A stretch of DNA of 64,000 nt from Coriobacteriaceae bacterium AF45-21 (GTDB lineage Bacteria; Actinomycetota; Coriobacteriia; Coriobacteriales; Coriobacteriaceae): positions 1 to 64,000 of the forward strand of contig JAQCYU010000007.1 of the NCBI GenBank assembly GCA_027682925.1, read 5' to 3'. Within the stretch, counting starts at the first letter, position 1, and each line of letters opens with the position of its first letter. The position numbers were made by a program, and so were the translations under genes. The notes under the pieces are model-generated. The model had not been told where the DNA came from. It did not search any database and saw nothing but the letters and a program-made list of their open reading frames with translations. Of this stretch, positions 53,776 to 63,600 are shown piece after piece.

Positions 53776-54399
53776 ATGAGCGATCTGGAGAATAAGAAGA
53801 ATCCTGTGGTCATTACCATCGCGCGCGACTTTGGCGCCGAGGGCCACGAGATTGGTCGCATGCTTGCCGACGAGTTGGGGATTCCGCTGTATGACAACGA
53901 GCTGCTGGTGCGTGCGTCGCTGCGCGCGGGCGAGTCGCTCGATAAGATGGCCGCCTACGACGAGCGTCTGGCCGTGGAGAACATGGCGTTTCTGCCCGAC
54001 CGCTACGATGCGCGTTCGTACTCGGACAAGTTGTTCCAGAAGATGAGCCAGGTGATTTTGGACCTGGGCGAGACCGAGAGCTGCATTATCGAGGGTCGTC
54101 TGTCCGATTATCTGCTGCGCAATAATCCCAACCATATTGCCGTGCTGGTGACCGCCCCCTTTGAGGACCGCGTCGAGATCGTACGCAAGAAGCGTGGTCT
54201 CAACAAAAAGAAGGGTGCCAAGCTGGTCAAGCAGCAGCAGAAGGCGCGCGAGGCGTTCTATAAGCGCTACAGTGCCGGCAAGTGGAAGATGACGAGCGGT
54301 AAAGACATCGTCGTCAACCGCGCCAAGCTGGGCCGCGAGGGCTGCAAGGACGTCATCGCCGCGGCCTACCGCTACAAAGTAGCGCAGCTCGAAGGCTAA
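53776..54399 (+). CDS. Cytidylate-kinase-like family protein
   Basis: The 207-residue product belongs to the cytidylate-kinase-like family (related to Cmk but without proof of the same substrate). The N-terminal phosphate-binding region ITIARDFGAEGHEIGRMLA replaces a standard P loop; CIIEGRLSDYLL and the helix RVEIVRKKRGL follow. A basic Lys-rich lid is seen near residues 138-155. ATG 53776 follows AAAGGA. Family members are common in gut bacteria; the role is unknown. Confidence 0.82.
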   Translation: MSDLENKKNPVVITIARDFGAEGHEIGRMLADELGIPLYDNELLVRASLRAGESLDKMAAYDERLAVENMAFLPDRYDARSYSDKLFQKMSQVILDLGETESCIIEGRLSDYLLRNNPNHIAVLVTAPFEDRVEIVRKKRGLNKKKGAKLVKQQQKAREAFYKRYSAGKWKMTSGKDIVVNRAKLGREGCKDVIAAAYRYKVAQLEG

Positions 54400-54405
54400 C
54401 CGACC

Positions 54406-54450
54406 AAACCACCACAAGGGGGACACAGGCACCTTTGTGGTGGTTTTTGT
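54406..54450. terminator. REP-like palindrome serving as terminator
   Basis: AAACCACCACAA (54406-54417) pairs with TTGTGGTGGTTT (54435-54446) around GGGGGACACAGGCACC and is followed by TTTTTGTTTT. It separates convergent genes and has the core GACACAGGCACC of the REP-like family. Confidence 0.65.
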
Positions 54451-54451
54451 T

Positions 54452-55858
54452 TTAGGCCGAGGGAAAGGCCTTGGTGAGACCGGCGCGCGTCTGCGTGTCG
54501 GTCTTTTGATAAATGGAGCTCAGGTGGCGCTGTACCATGCGCATCGAGATGCCGAGCTCCTCGGCGATCTGCTTGAGCGGGCGTTCATCCTGGGTCACGG
54601 CTATGAGCACGTCGACTTCGCGCGGGGTGAGAGCGTGGTTGACGATGAAGACCTGACGCTGCTCCTCGATACTCGGTGCTGCCAGTGCCTCCTCGGCAAG
54701 CTGTTGATGTTCGCGCTCCTGCTCGGTTTGGGGCAGGCGGAACAAGCCGGCTGCCACGAATGCTGCGCAGGCGGCGACGAGAAGCACGACCGCGCCAATC
54801 ATGATGAGGGCGACGTTGCCAGAGGTCACAAGCGCAAGCGAGACGCCCGACGTGGTGAACGCGCACACGTTATTGGCCGCACGGCCCATGCCGGCCCAGA
54901 AGGCGGGCACGTGCATGCGCGGTGCCAGCTGAGTAAACGTGGCGGTAAAGAACGTGACGAAAAAGCCCGAGCTCAGGTAAAAGACGACAAGGCCCAGGTT
55001 GGGATCGGCGCCGGCTTCCACGGCCAGGATGGAAATGGTCGAGAGCACGGCGATGCCGAGCATGACAAGTCCCATGTATCGGCGCTCGGCAAGATCAAAG
55101 ATAATGCCGGCGGCAAGGCCGCTCGCCGCCAAAAAGAGGCGCGGCCATGTTTGCACGGCAATGGTGCCGTGGGCGTTGGAGAGCGTGACCACGTTGTCGA
55201 GGGTCGAGAACAAGCAGGCCAGAATCATGACGAGCGCGATGCTCCAACACGCCTGCTTGGCAAGGGCGTGCGATGGCTCAACAAAGGGATTGATGGCGGA
55301 GCTTGAGCTCTCGGCAGCCTTTTGGGAAACGACGCCGAGGGCGGAGATGGCGATCGTCGCTGTGCCAAGGACGATGAGCTCTGCAATGCCGCCGCAATTG
55401 AGCAGGTTGATGGCGAACTGCATCAAGATGCCCGCGGCATAGGCTGCTCCCGCACCGGTGGCGAGCTTGGGATCGTCTTGAAACGCCAGTGAAAAGGCGT
55501 GGTGCGCAGCGGCGCCCAGCAGGCCGAGTCCATAGAATGCCACGCAGCCCAAAATCTCGAGCGCAAGCAGGTCTGTGGGGGACTGAATTTGGGTTAGGCC
55601 CACGATGGCGATGGGAACGGCGGCGGTGTTGACGGCTGCCAATGAGTGGCCTTTGCGCTGTGCGAGCCCGAGCAGCGGCGCATATCCGATAAAGCCGAGT
55701 ACGCTGGCGCCCAGAATAAAGCCCTGTGCGAGCACAACGCGCTCGGCGCCGGCGAGTAGCCCGATATTGATATCGAAGCGAAACTCGGCAGCAAGGAAGG
55801 CGAAGGTAAACAGCGCGAGTGCCAGAAGCGCGTTGATTTTAGGCTTACTCAGGTTCAA
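54452..55858 (-). CDS. LuxR-type regulator with N-terminal 12-helix membrane domain
   Basis: Residues 1-390 carry about twelve hydrophobic segments like a major-facilitator fold; residues 400-468 are a LuxR/GerE helix-turn-helix (LTPREVDVLIAV and EELGISMRMVQRHLSSIYQKT). Membrane-embedded LuxR proteins of this layout are abundant in Coriobacteriia and in some species control nearby drug or nutrient genes. I chose TTG at 55858 because GAAGGA lies 6 bases upstream and LNLSKPKINALLAL is a natural start; the longer frame to 55996 crosses a G9 run. It faces the surface protein genes and may control them. Confidence 0.88.
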   Translation of the reverse strand: MNLSKPKINALLALALFTFAFLAAEFRFDINIGLLAGAERVVLAQGFILGASVLGFIGYAPLLGLAQRKGHSLAAVNTAAVPIAIVGLTQIQSPTDLLALEILGCVAFYGLGLLGAAAHHAFSLAFQDDPKLATGAGAAYAAGILMQFAINLLNCGGIAELIVLGTATIAISALGVVSQKAAESSSSAINPFVEPSHALAKQACWSIALVMILACLFSTLDNVVTLSNAHGTIAVQTWPRLFLAASGLAAGIIFDLAERRYMGLVMLGIAVLSTISILAVEAGADPNLGLVVFYLSSGFFVTFFTATFTQLAPRMHVPAFWAGMGRAANNVCAFTTSGVSLALVTSGNVALIMIGAVVLLVAACAAFVAAGLFRLPQTEQEREHQQLAEEALAAPSIEEQRQVFIVNHALTPREVDVLIAVTQDERPLKQIAEELGISMRMVQRHLSSIYQKTDTQTRAGLTKAFPSA

Positions 55859-55929
55859 GAACGGTCCTTCGGGTGGACGAATAATCGTGTCCTCGATTGT
55901 AGACCAAGTCGGTAGGGGGTGGGCCTTTC

Positions 55930-55938
55930 GGGGGGGGG
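55930..55938. repeat. Run of nine G upstream of the LuxR gene
   Basis: A G9 homopolymer 72 bases upstream of the LuxR start codon (C9 on its coding strand). Confidence 0.5.
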
Positions 55939-56075
55939 CGGGGCGCGCTTGGCAATAGCGTGCTCGTTGCCTTTTGCGCTGGCAGGTGCGCCACATGAGA
56001 ATTTGTGCCCCAGGATCCGGATATCTTCCCGTAACATGGTGTTATAGAAGCACCCCTTACGACAAGGAGGCTCAC

Positions 56076-57688
56076 ATGCGAAAGCAAATCCATGACAACC
56101 CAATCGACCACGGCCACTCGTGCACGCTCTCCCACGGAACATGGCGCCGCGTGGGCGCAAAACTTGCTTGCGCGGGGCCTGCGCGCTCATGGCCGGCCAG
56201 CTGCTGCTGCCGAGCGTGGCGCTCGCCGCCGACTGGGTCAACGTCGGCGGCACGCAGTACGACAGGGGCACGGTCGCCGGCGATGAGGCCGGAACGTGGT
56301 CCTGGGACGGTGCCGACGACATGAAGCTCAACGGCTACGACGGCGGCTCCATCGGCGCCAAGGGCAACCTCACCATCGGCGTGACGGGCACCAACACCGT
56401 CACGGCCGACGCCGGGCAGAGCGCCATTGCTGTTAAGAACGGTAACCTTGCCATTACCGGCGACGGCACCCTTAATGCGACGGCTCAGACCGATGCGATT
56501 GCGGCGGAAGGCGACGGCAATGCGGGTGGCGATGTGACCATCAGCGGCGCCAACGTCAACGTGACGGCTTCGGGCGCAGTGAACAGTGCGACGGGCATTC
56601 GCGCGACGGCCGGCAGCGTGACGATCGATAAGGGCGCCGATGTCAAAATCGAGGCAAAATCGGCGGAAGGATCTTGGCGTCCAACGGTGGGCACCTACGG
56701 TATCTTTGCCGATAACCTTCCCAGTAGACACGCTGCTCAGGAAGGCGAGCAGGAAGAACCGGATTATGTCTCCGTGCACGGGGGCGACGTCACGATCGAT
56801 GCCGCCAACCTGTCGATCAAGACAGCCGATGCCTGGCAGGTTTCTGTGTGCATCAATACGGTCGGTATCAAAAAGAATACCCTCATGAAAATCGTCAACG
56901 GAGCCGATGTCGCGCTTTCCGCCGGCAGTGCGGCTTCGCTCTCGGCGGGCATCAGCGCGCGTTCGCAAAGCGGTGCGGTGTGGATGTTTGTCGAGGAGTC
57001 GAATCTTACGTCTCGAAGCCTGTCTGCTGCAAACGGCATCGATGCCGTCCGCAATCAAAGTTTTGGAATCATGGCAGAGGCAAACACCGGGTTTGAAACG
57101 CCTCGTATCAAGATTCGCAAATCGAAGATTGAGGCTTCGGGCGCGACTGCGGGAATCTATGCGATCAACTGCAACGACGCGACTGCGACGCTGTTCCGTG
57201 CCGCGAGGATTGATTTGGGCTGGGGCGAGTCGCGCGGGAACGCGATGATTACGACTCCGACGGATGGTGCCGTGCGCGATGTGAAAAAGGTTGTTGATAC
57301 GGGGAAATGGCCGAGCTCCCAGAACGGGCAGGTCGTCGGTGTTGCCGGTCCGTCTGCTATTACGGATATCGTCGGTTCTGCCGAGGTCGCCCATGATGTA
57401 GTGATTGATTTTGGAGACGGGCAGGAGCCGGAGCCGACACCGGAGCCCGATCCCGATCCTATGCCCAATCCCGAGCAGAAGCCTGACCTCAAGCCCGTAG
57501 ACAAGGACGCAAAGACCACCACGACGGTCACCAAGACCGTTACGACCAAGACTGCTGCCGCCAAAAACGGTTCCGGCGCCCTAGCCGCCACAGGCGATAG
57601 CGCCGCGACGGCGGCAGCGGCCCTCGGAATCGCCGGCGCGTCCGTTATCGGCGCTGGCTTCGTCGCGTCCAAGCGCCGCAACCGCTAG
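56076..57688 (+). CDS. LPXTG-type surface protein with beta-helix-like repeats, frame broken near the signal peptide
   Basis: The 537-residue conceptual protein has a long signal peptide whose core matches the next gene (SHGTWRRVGAKLACAG, then ALMAGQLLLPSVALA). The body is a series of short beta repeats (ITGDGTLNATA, VTISGANVNVTA, VTIDKGADVKIEA), like parallel beta-helix adhesins or carbohydrate-binding proteins. A Pro/Glu-rich wall-spanning part and the sorting signal LAATGD, a hydrophobic helix and KRRNR end it. A missing G in the run near 56182 (GCGGGGCCTGC for GCGGGGGCCTGC) shifts the frame by minus one. ATG 56076 follows AAGGAGG. Confidence 0.82.
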
Positions 57689-57711
57689 CGCAAGCTTTCA
57701 TAGCCATTTTC

Positions 57712-57752
57712 AGCCGCCGCGTGAGCATAAATGTCCTCGCGGCGGCTCTTTG
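57712..57752 (+). terminator. Terminator after the first surface gene
   Basis: AGCCGCCGCG (57712-57721) pairs with CGCGGCGGCT (57738-57747), followed by a short T-rich stretch. Confidence 0.65.
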
Positions 57753-57759
57753 TATTTCC

Positions 57760-57796
57760 GCAGGTAGAGGCCTAGGTTCGTAGATGCGAACCTTGG
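57760..57796. repeat. GCAGGTAGA hairpin element, copy 1
   Basis: GCAGGTAGA is followed by the dyad CCTAGGTTCG/CGAACCTTGG. A matching unit lies at 60510-60550. Confidence 0.5.
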
Positions 57797-57832
57797 AGTA
57801 TAGAGTCATTTGTCGCATCTTGGTTGTACAGG

Positions 57833-57867
57833 ACCACCACAAAGGGGACAGGCACCTTTGTGGTGGT
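57833..57867. repeat. REP-like palindrome, ACCACCACAAAGG type
   Basis: ACCACCACAAAGG (57833-57845) pairs perfectly with CCTTTGTGGTGGT (57855-57867) around GGACAGGCA. It is the cleanest copy of this family. Confidence 0.7.
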
Positions 57868-57893
57868 ATGGCCCATCGACCAAGGAGGCCGTT

Positions 57894-60274
57894 ATGTACG
57901 GAAACCACTTTGACAAGCAAACCCAACGCGAGCGTACCTGCTCGCTGGTTCACGGTACTTGGCGTTGTGTGGGTGCCAAAATCGCTTGCGCTGGCGCGTG
58001 TGCGCTTATGGTCGGCCAGCTGCTGCTGCCGAGCGTGGCGCTGGCGACGGAATGCGCCGATCCCGCCGCTGGGACGGATGAGGTTGCCGCGGCTCCGGTA
58101 ACGCCGACGGTTGCGGAGGATACGGCTGCAACGACCGCACCAGCTGCTTCGACCGCGCCTGCAACCGATGCTGCTCCGGCGGCGCAAGCCACCGCTGAGC
58201 CTCAGCAGACGGCCCCGACTGGCGCCACCGATGAATCCAACGATGCGGCACCCGCTGAACAAAATACTCCCAGCGACAACGCCGCCACGCCGGCGAATGA
58301 CGCCATCATGCCCTGCGGTGTGACCGATGTTGTTGGCGGCAGCGGCGTTAGGGTCAATATTACGGTGCGGAACAATTACACCGACATCAAGAAAGAAGAA
58401 ACGATTGAGTATGTGAAGGGGATTGCCCTTGTAGATGGAGACCAGTCTGCTCTCGATGGTAGCGCTTTGACTTTTATCGGCCTGGGGGACTTGATCGTCC
58501 ATGCGGCGTATGACAGTGCGAGCAATAAAACAACGCTTACCCTGGATATCAGCAAGATTCAGAGACAGAAGGAGGAGCAGAAGTACTTTACGGAGTACAA
58601 GGAGAATAAGTCCAAGATGACGACCACCTATGATGGATCCAAGCTTACGTATACGGGTACAGAGCCCGGGAATATCATCATCGGTGATCCGGACGACGCC
58701 TTTAAAGGAGACACCGAGGCGACCGGGAAACCCACTATTAACGAGATCCGGGATGACTACTACACCCGCACCCATGTCTACGAGAGGGCGTGCCTTGTTG
58801 TCCCGGCAGCGGAATCAGAATCGGAATCCATCTCCTTTGCCAATGTTCAGAATACGAACTTCAATTGGCAGCTGGATACTGGTCCGCAGGCGACGGCAGG
58901 TGTCCCTAACTACGATGCAGATAAATACGAAATCGCTTATGAATGCTGGCAGGAATTTGAAAACAACGAACCCGTTGCTGCCTGGTATTCCGATAACGGC
59001 TCACATGGTTCCCTGCCGACTATTACAAAGTTTAAAAGCGGGAAAGAGTACGTGTATTCTCTTATGCTGAAGCCAAAAGACGGATATTCCTTCAGCGATG
59101 AAACCGTTGTTACCGTAAACGGGGAAACCGTAAAGTCGAGTCTAAGCGGAGAATTCCTGTATGTCCCTGCTATTAAAACAATTACGATGCCTGCTTCGTC
59201 GGAAAACGAAGCTCTTGAGAATCTAAACGTCAACGATGTGAAAACCGACTGCGCGCCCGGCGAGGCGCCGCGTGCGACCGCGACGATTCCTGCCGCCGAT
59301 GCCGATAAGTATGAGATCGCCTATGAGTGCTGGGAAGAGATGGATGGCAGCGACCCTGCGGAGCTCAAGCCCGTTGCCTTCTGGTATTCCGACCCTGCCA
59401 AGTATCCGACGGGCGCGAGGAGGATCGAACACTTCGAAGAGGGCAAGTTCTACATGTACTCCGTTGAGCTGAGGCTCAAGGGCGACAATACCGTGGCCGA
59501 TGACTGCATGATGTACGTCAACGGTCATTGGGCGCACCACATCAAGACCGTCAACGGCGTCTTCGCGCCAAACGCTGACAATATGCTGTGCGAGCAGCCG
59601 ATCGACGAATGGCGGGCCATCGACGTTATCGAGATCAACGGCGCCACGACCATCTTCAAGGCGGGCGATAAGCCGGTCTTTACGGCGAATGTTCCGACGG
59701 GTTCCAACTCCCTTCCTCAGTGTGAGTTCTGGACGGGCAGCGATGGCAGCGAAGTGAACTCTCAGAAGTTCTGGGATCAGAACATTACAAACCACATCGA
59801 TGCTTTTAAGCCTGGCGTGACCTATCGCTACGGCATCTACCTCAAGTCCGCGCGCGCTTCTACTTCACGCCCGACACCAAGCTGGTGATCAACGGCCAGG
59901 AGTGCGGCTACCAGGTCGCGGATAGCGTATCCGATGAGGACAGCGGCTGGATCTACACCCTGTGGCTCAACACCGATTTGACGTTTACGCCCGAAGCCAC
60001 GCCGACCCCCGATCCGCAGCCTACGCCGGATCCCAAGCCGACGCCGCAGCCTGAGGTTAAGCCTGAGACCAAGCCCGAGGTGAAGCCCGCGGCCAAGCCG
60101 GCCACGACAACCGCCACGACCAAGACGGTTGAGAAAACCACGCAGGCCAAGAAGGGCGATGCTGTCCTGGCTACCACGGGGGATACCACCGCGATGACGG
60201 TCGCCGCCCTAGGCATCGCCGGCGCAACCGTAGCCGCCGCCGGCCTCGCCGCGACCAAGCGCCGCAAGCATTAG
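57894..60274 (+). CDS. LPXTG-type surface protein with repeated domains, frame broken once
   Basis: The 793-residue conceptual protein shares its signal peptide (VHGTWRCVGAKIACAGACAL, then PSVALA) and its tail with the preceding gene. A low-complexity Ala/Thr/Pro stretch leads into three related domains of about 100 residues, two of which begin DADKYEIAYECW and AADADKYEIAYECW. The tail is Pro/Thr/Lys-rich with the sorting signal LATTGD, a hydrophobic helix and KRRKH. A minus-one shift near 59859 hides the last part: with one C restored the frame reads SARRFYFTPDTKLVING. The middle (58.35-59.25 kb) is richer in A and T than its surroundings. ATG 57894 follows AAGGAGG. Function unknown, probably adhesion or sugar binding. 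Confidence 0.82.
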
Positions 60275-60310
60275 AGCTGGGTGACGGCTCTCGTTCTCGG
60301 CCTCAGCAAA

Positions 60311-60449
60311 ATCTCAATCTGTAACACCAAACTGCCCAAAACGGCTCTAGATGTTACAGATTGAGATGAACCGAATGGCCGCCAATCTAATGTCTCGATC
60401 TGTAACACCAAGCGGGGAATTTGACCTCTAACTGTTACAGCTCGAGACA
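60311..60449. repeat. Two tandem hairpins sharing CTGTAACA/TGTTACAG
   Basis: The first is a perfect 16-bp inverted repeat (60311-60326 with 60352-60367). The second, 17 bp with one mismatch, is 60391-60407 with 60433-60449. The arms of both contain CTGTAACA and TGTTACAG, and the units are about 59 bases each. Confidence 0.7.
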
Positions 60450-60470
60450 AACTGGCCGGCCAAGTCCAGA

Positions 60471-60550
60471 ACCGCCACAAAGGCGCCTGTCCCTTTTGTG
60501 GTGGTTTGCGCAGGTAGAACGGTAGGTTCGTATATATGAACCTACCGTTC
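60471..60550. repeat. REP-like palindrome plus GCAGGTAGA hairpin, copy 2
   Basis: ACCGCCACAAAGG pairs with CTTTTGTGGTGGT (60471-60505). Directly after it, GCAGGTAGA (60510-60518) leads to a perfect 13-bp dyad GAACGGTAGGTTC/GAACCTACCGTTC (60517-60529 with 60538-60550). The same two elements, in the other order, precede the second surface gene. Confidence 0.65.
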
Positions 60551-60609
60551 GCTTTGTTTTTGGACAACGATTACGCTGGATGACTTTTGGTTTCAGGAAA
60601 GGAACGACC

Positions 60610-63600
60610 ATGAGGTGGACCACTGTTCGAGCGCTTTGCCGCCGCCTGACCGTTGCCGCGGTGACCCTCACCATGGTGACGGGTTCGTTGCCCGCGGGCG
60701 CGTTTGCCGAGACCCTCACCACCGACGGCACTTTTGTGCAGACGGATAACGGCCAAGCAGCCGACGCCGCTCCCGCCGATTCGGCTGACGCCCAAACGTC
60801 AGACTCTGCTTCCGCCGACACCGCGCCCGATGCCGGCGCTGCCGACCCCACAGCGCTCGATGCCGGTGACACCCCTACGCCCCCGGCCTTCGAGATTGCA
60901 TCGGCGGCGGGCCTGACGGGCGCCGGGCAGACCGAGAGCACACCTGCGGGTACGCTTGCCACCGATCTTGTCGAGGGCAAGGAGCTCGCCGAACAGCAGA
61001 AGCAGGAGGAGACCGCCGAAGCCGAAGCAACCTGGAATGAGGATCTTGGGCTCTGGATGACCTCGAAGGGCGCCACGGGCGTAAAGGACGAATACGACGA
61101 TGGCTACGTGGCCGGCGAGCAGACCCCCGCGCAGTACTACTTCTCGATTGATAGCCTCACCAACGAAATTTCTATCGAGTATGGCGACGCGGGCATTACC
61201 ACGTTGGAGGTGCCCTCGACCATCGACGACAAAAATGTCGTAAGCCTTACGGGTATGGGAAGCGCTGCGCTCACATCGATCACCTTCGCCCCTAATTCGC
61301 ATGTCCGCTCGGTTGGAGGCTTGGGCGGCAGCAGCATCAAAGAGATCGCACTGCCCGATTCGGTCGAGGAGCTCAAGAGCTATGCATTCTACAAAAGCAA
61401 GACGCTCCAAACGGTAACCTGGCCCAACAACGCGGCCTTTACCACGATTCCCGAGCAGGCCTTTAAGGAATGTGAACAACTTGACGACAATGTGGTGGCA
61501 ACGCTGCCGCCTTCGGTCAAAACTATCGACTATCTTGTATTCGCCTATTGCGGCGTGCCGCAGTTCTATGTCTCGGACACAACGGTACTCACCTTTACGC
61601 AGATCGATGTGCCTGGCACGGTGGAGCGGATTGAGCGCTATGCCTTTGAAGGGTGCTCCTTTGTGTCGTCGGTGACGATCGGCGACGGCGTTAAATATAT
61701 CGGAGCGCACGCGTTCGCCTCTCTTGATCCTGCGATTGCCGGCAAAGAGATTGTGCTACCCAAAAGCGTGGAAATGATAGAGTGGGGGGCTTTTGAGAAC
61801 ACGAGATACGGAAACGAGACGAACAGTAATGCCGTTGCCCTGCGCGTGATGAACCCCGATCTTCAGTTTGGTGAGGCGGGCTATTCGGGCGACTATAATG
61901 AGCGCGTGACAATCGATGGCGTAACGTATGCGATTCCCTTTAGTGAAGGCCAGACCATCTATGCCTATGCGACCGATTCGACTGGCAACCCCTCGATGGT
62001 AAAAAAGTTTGCCGATGCCGTGGCCGATCGCAAGGACTCCGTCGATTCCTCGAAGCCTGCCTACACGTTTGAGTGGATGGGCGAGGCGGCCCAGGTGACG
62101 GGCAAACTTCCCCAGGGCGCGGCGGCCGTGCTCGTGCAGGCGGGGCAGTCCACGCCGCTGGCGGTTGGCGATGACGGCAGCTTTACAGCGGACGCTCTCT
62201 CCAAGACAGCAGCCACCCTGCGCATTTCGCTCAGCGGTTACTATGACATGGTGCTGGCGCGCCCGGGCGACCAGATGACGGGCACATGGAATATCGGAGA
62301 GATTAAGGCGGAGGACTTTACCAAGATTCCGGCCTCGCGCGCGATTGAGCTCAACGTGGGATATCTTGAACCGATTGTGGGCCAGGATAAAACTGAGCGG
62401 ATTGAGCTCGACAGTCTCGATAACATCGATCTGACGGTGAAGAGCGGCGGCAAGACGCTCAAACCTGCCAAGGGTGACAAAGAAAACGACTTCCGTATCC
62501 AGGGCACAGCACTCGTGGTGTCGCAGGCCATTGCCGACGCGGACCAGGATCTGGAGATAACGCTCGAGCCCAAAGACAGCCTCAGGCTGGGTGGGGCGAC
62601 GGCGACGGTGAAGCCTTCGGCCGGCAAGGTCGATATCGACTTGAAGCCCTGGGGTACGGCGACGGTCACGACCAAGGGCGACTACCAGGCGCCAACCGCG
62701 TGCTGGTGTTCCGTACGTCCGACGGCAAGCTAGTCGCCGACGGTGTCACCTATCTGATGGGTTACGAAGACGATGGCACCACGCCTATCATGAAGGCCGA
62801 GACGCCGCGCCTTAAGGCCGGTTCGTACACCATCGTCGCCTTTAACAAGACGAGCTACGACATCCAAGCGACGAGCTATTCCACGTTTAGCCGCCTAGGG
62901 CTGACCGTGGGTAAGCATATCGCGCAAAAGCAGGTGAAGATTGAGGACGGCAAACAGCTCGACGTGACGCTCGACGTCCCCACGTTTGACGTGGAGACGT
63001 ATCGTGCCGAGCGTGGGCTGACGGCGGGCTCGGTTATCGCTGATTCGTCCGCGGTCGTTGGCGTGGAGACCGAGCTGTGCATTCATTACGAGCTCAAGGA
63101 CAGCCAGGCTGCCAAGATTGAGATTCCGCTGGCCAAGGATGCCGTCGAGGATGCGTCCGCTGGCTCTCGCGATCCCAGCGATAGCTCCCATACATGGTGG
63201 ACTGACGCGACGTGGGAGGGCGATAACCTCGTTCTCAATATGAAGAAGGGCATGGGCGCCGATGTGTTTGTGCGCTTTAAGCCTAAGGCCGCAGGCATCT
63301 ATGCCATCTCGCCGCTTATTACGCTGGGCGAGGTGACATTGCCGCTGGGAAGTACCACACTCGAGGTTAGCGGATCGCGCATCGAGGTCGACAACACCGA
63401 TGTTCACAGCCTGCTGGGCAATGTGGCCTACGTTTATGCGGCGCCGGGCAAGAGCGTGCAGCTCACCGTGGGGACGGGCTCGTCGGCTGCAAAGTACACC
63501 GGCAAGACCAATAAACTCGGCCGTGCCAAGATTGAATACGAGCTGCCGCAGGATACGCTTGCCGCCGAGCGCGTGACGCTCGAGGCGCGCGTGGGCTCGA

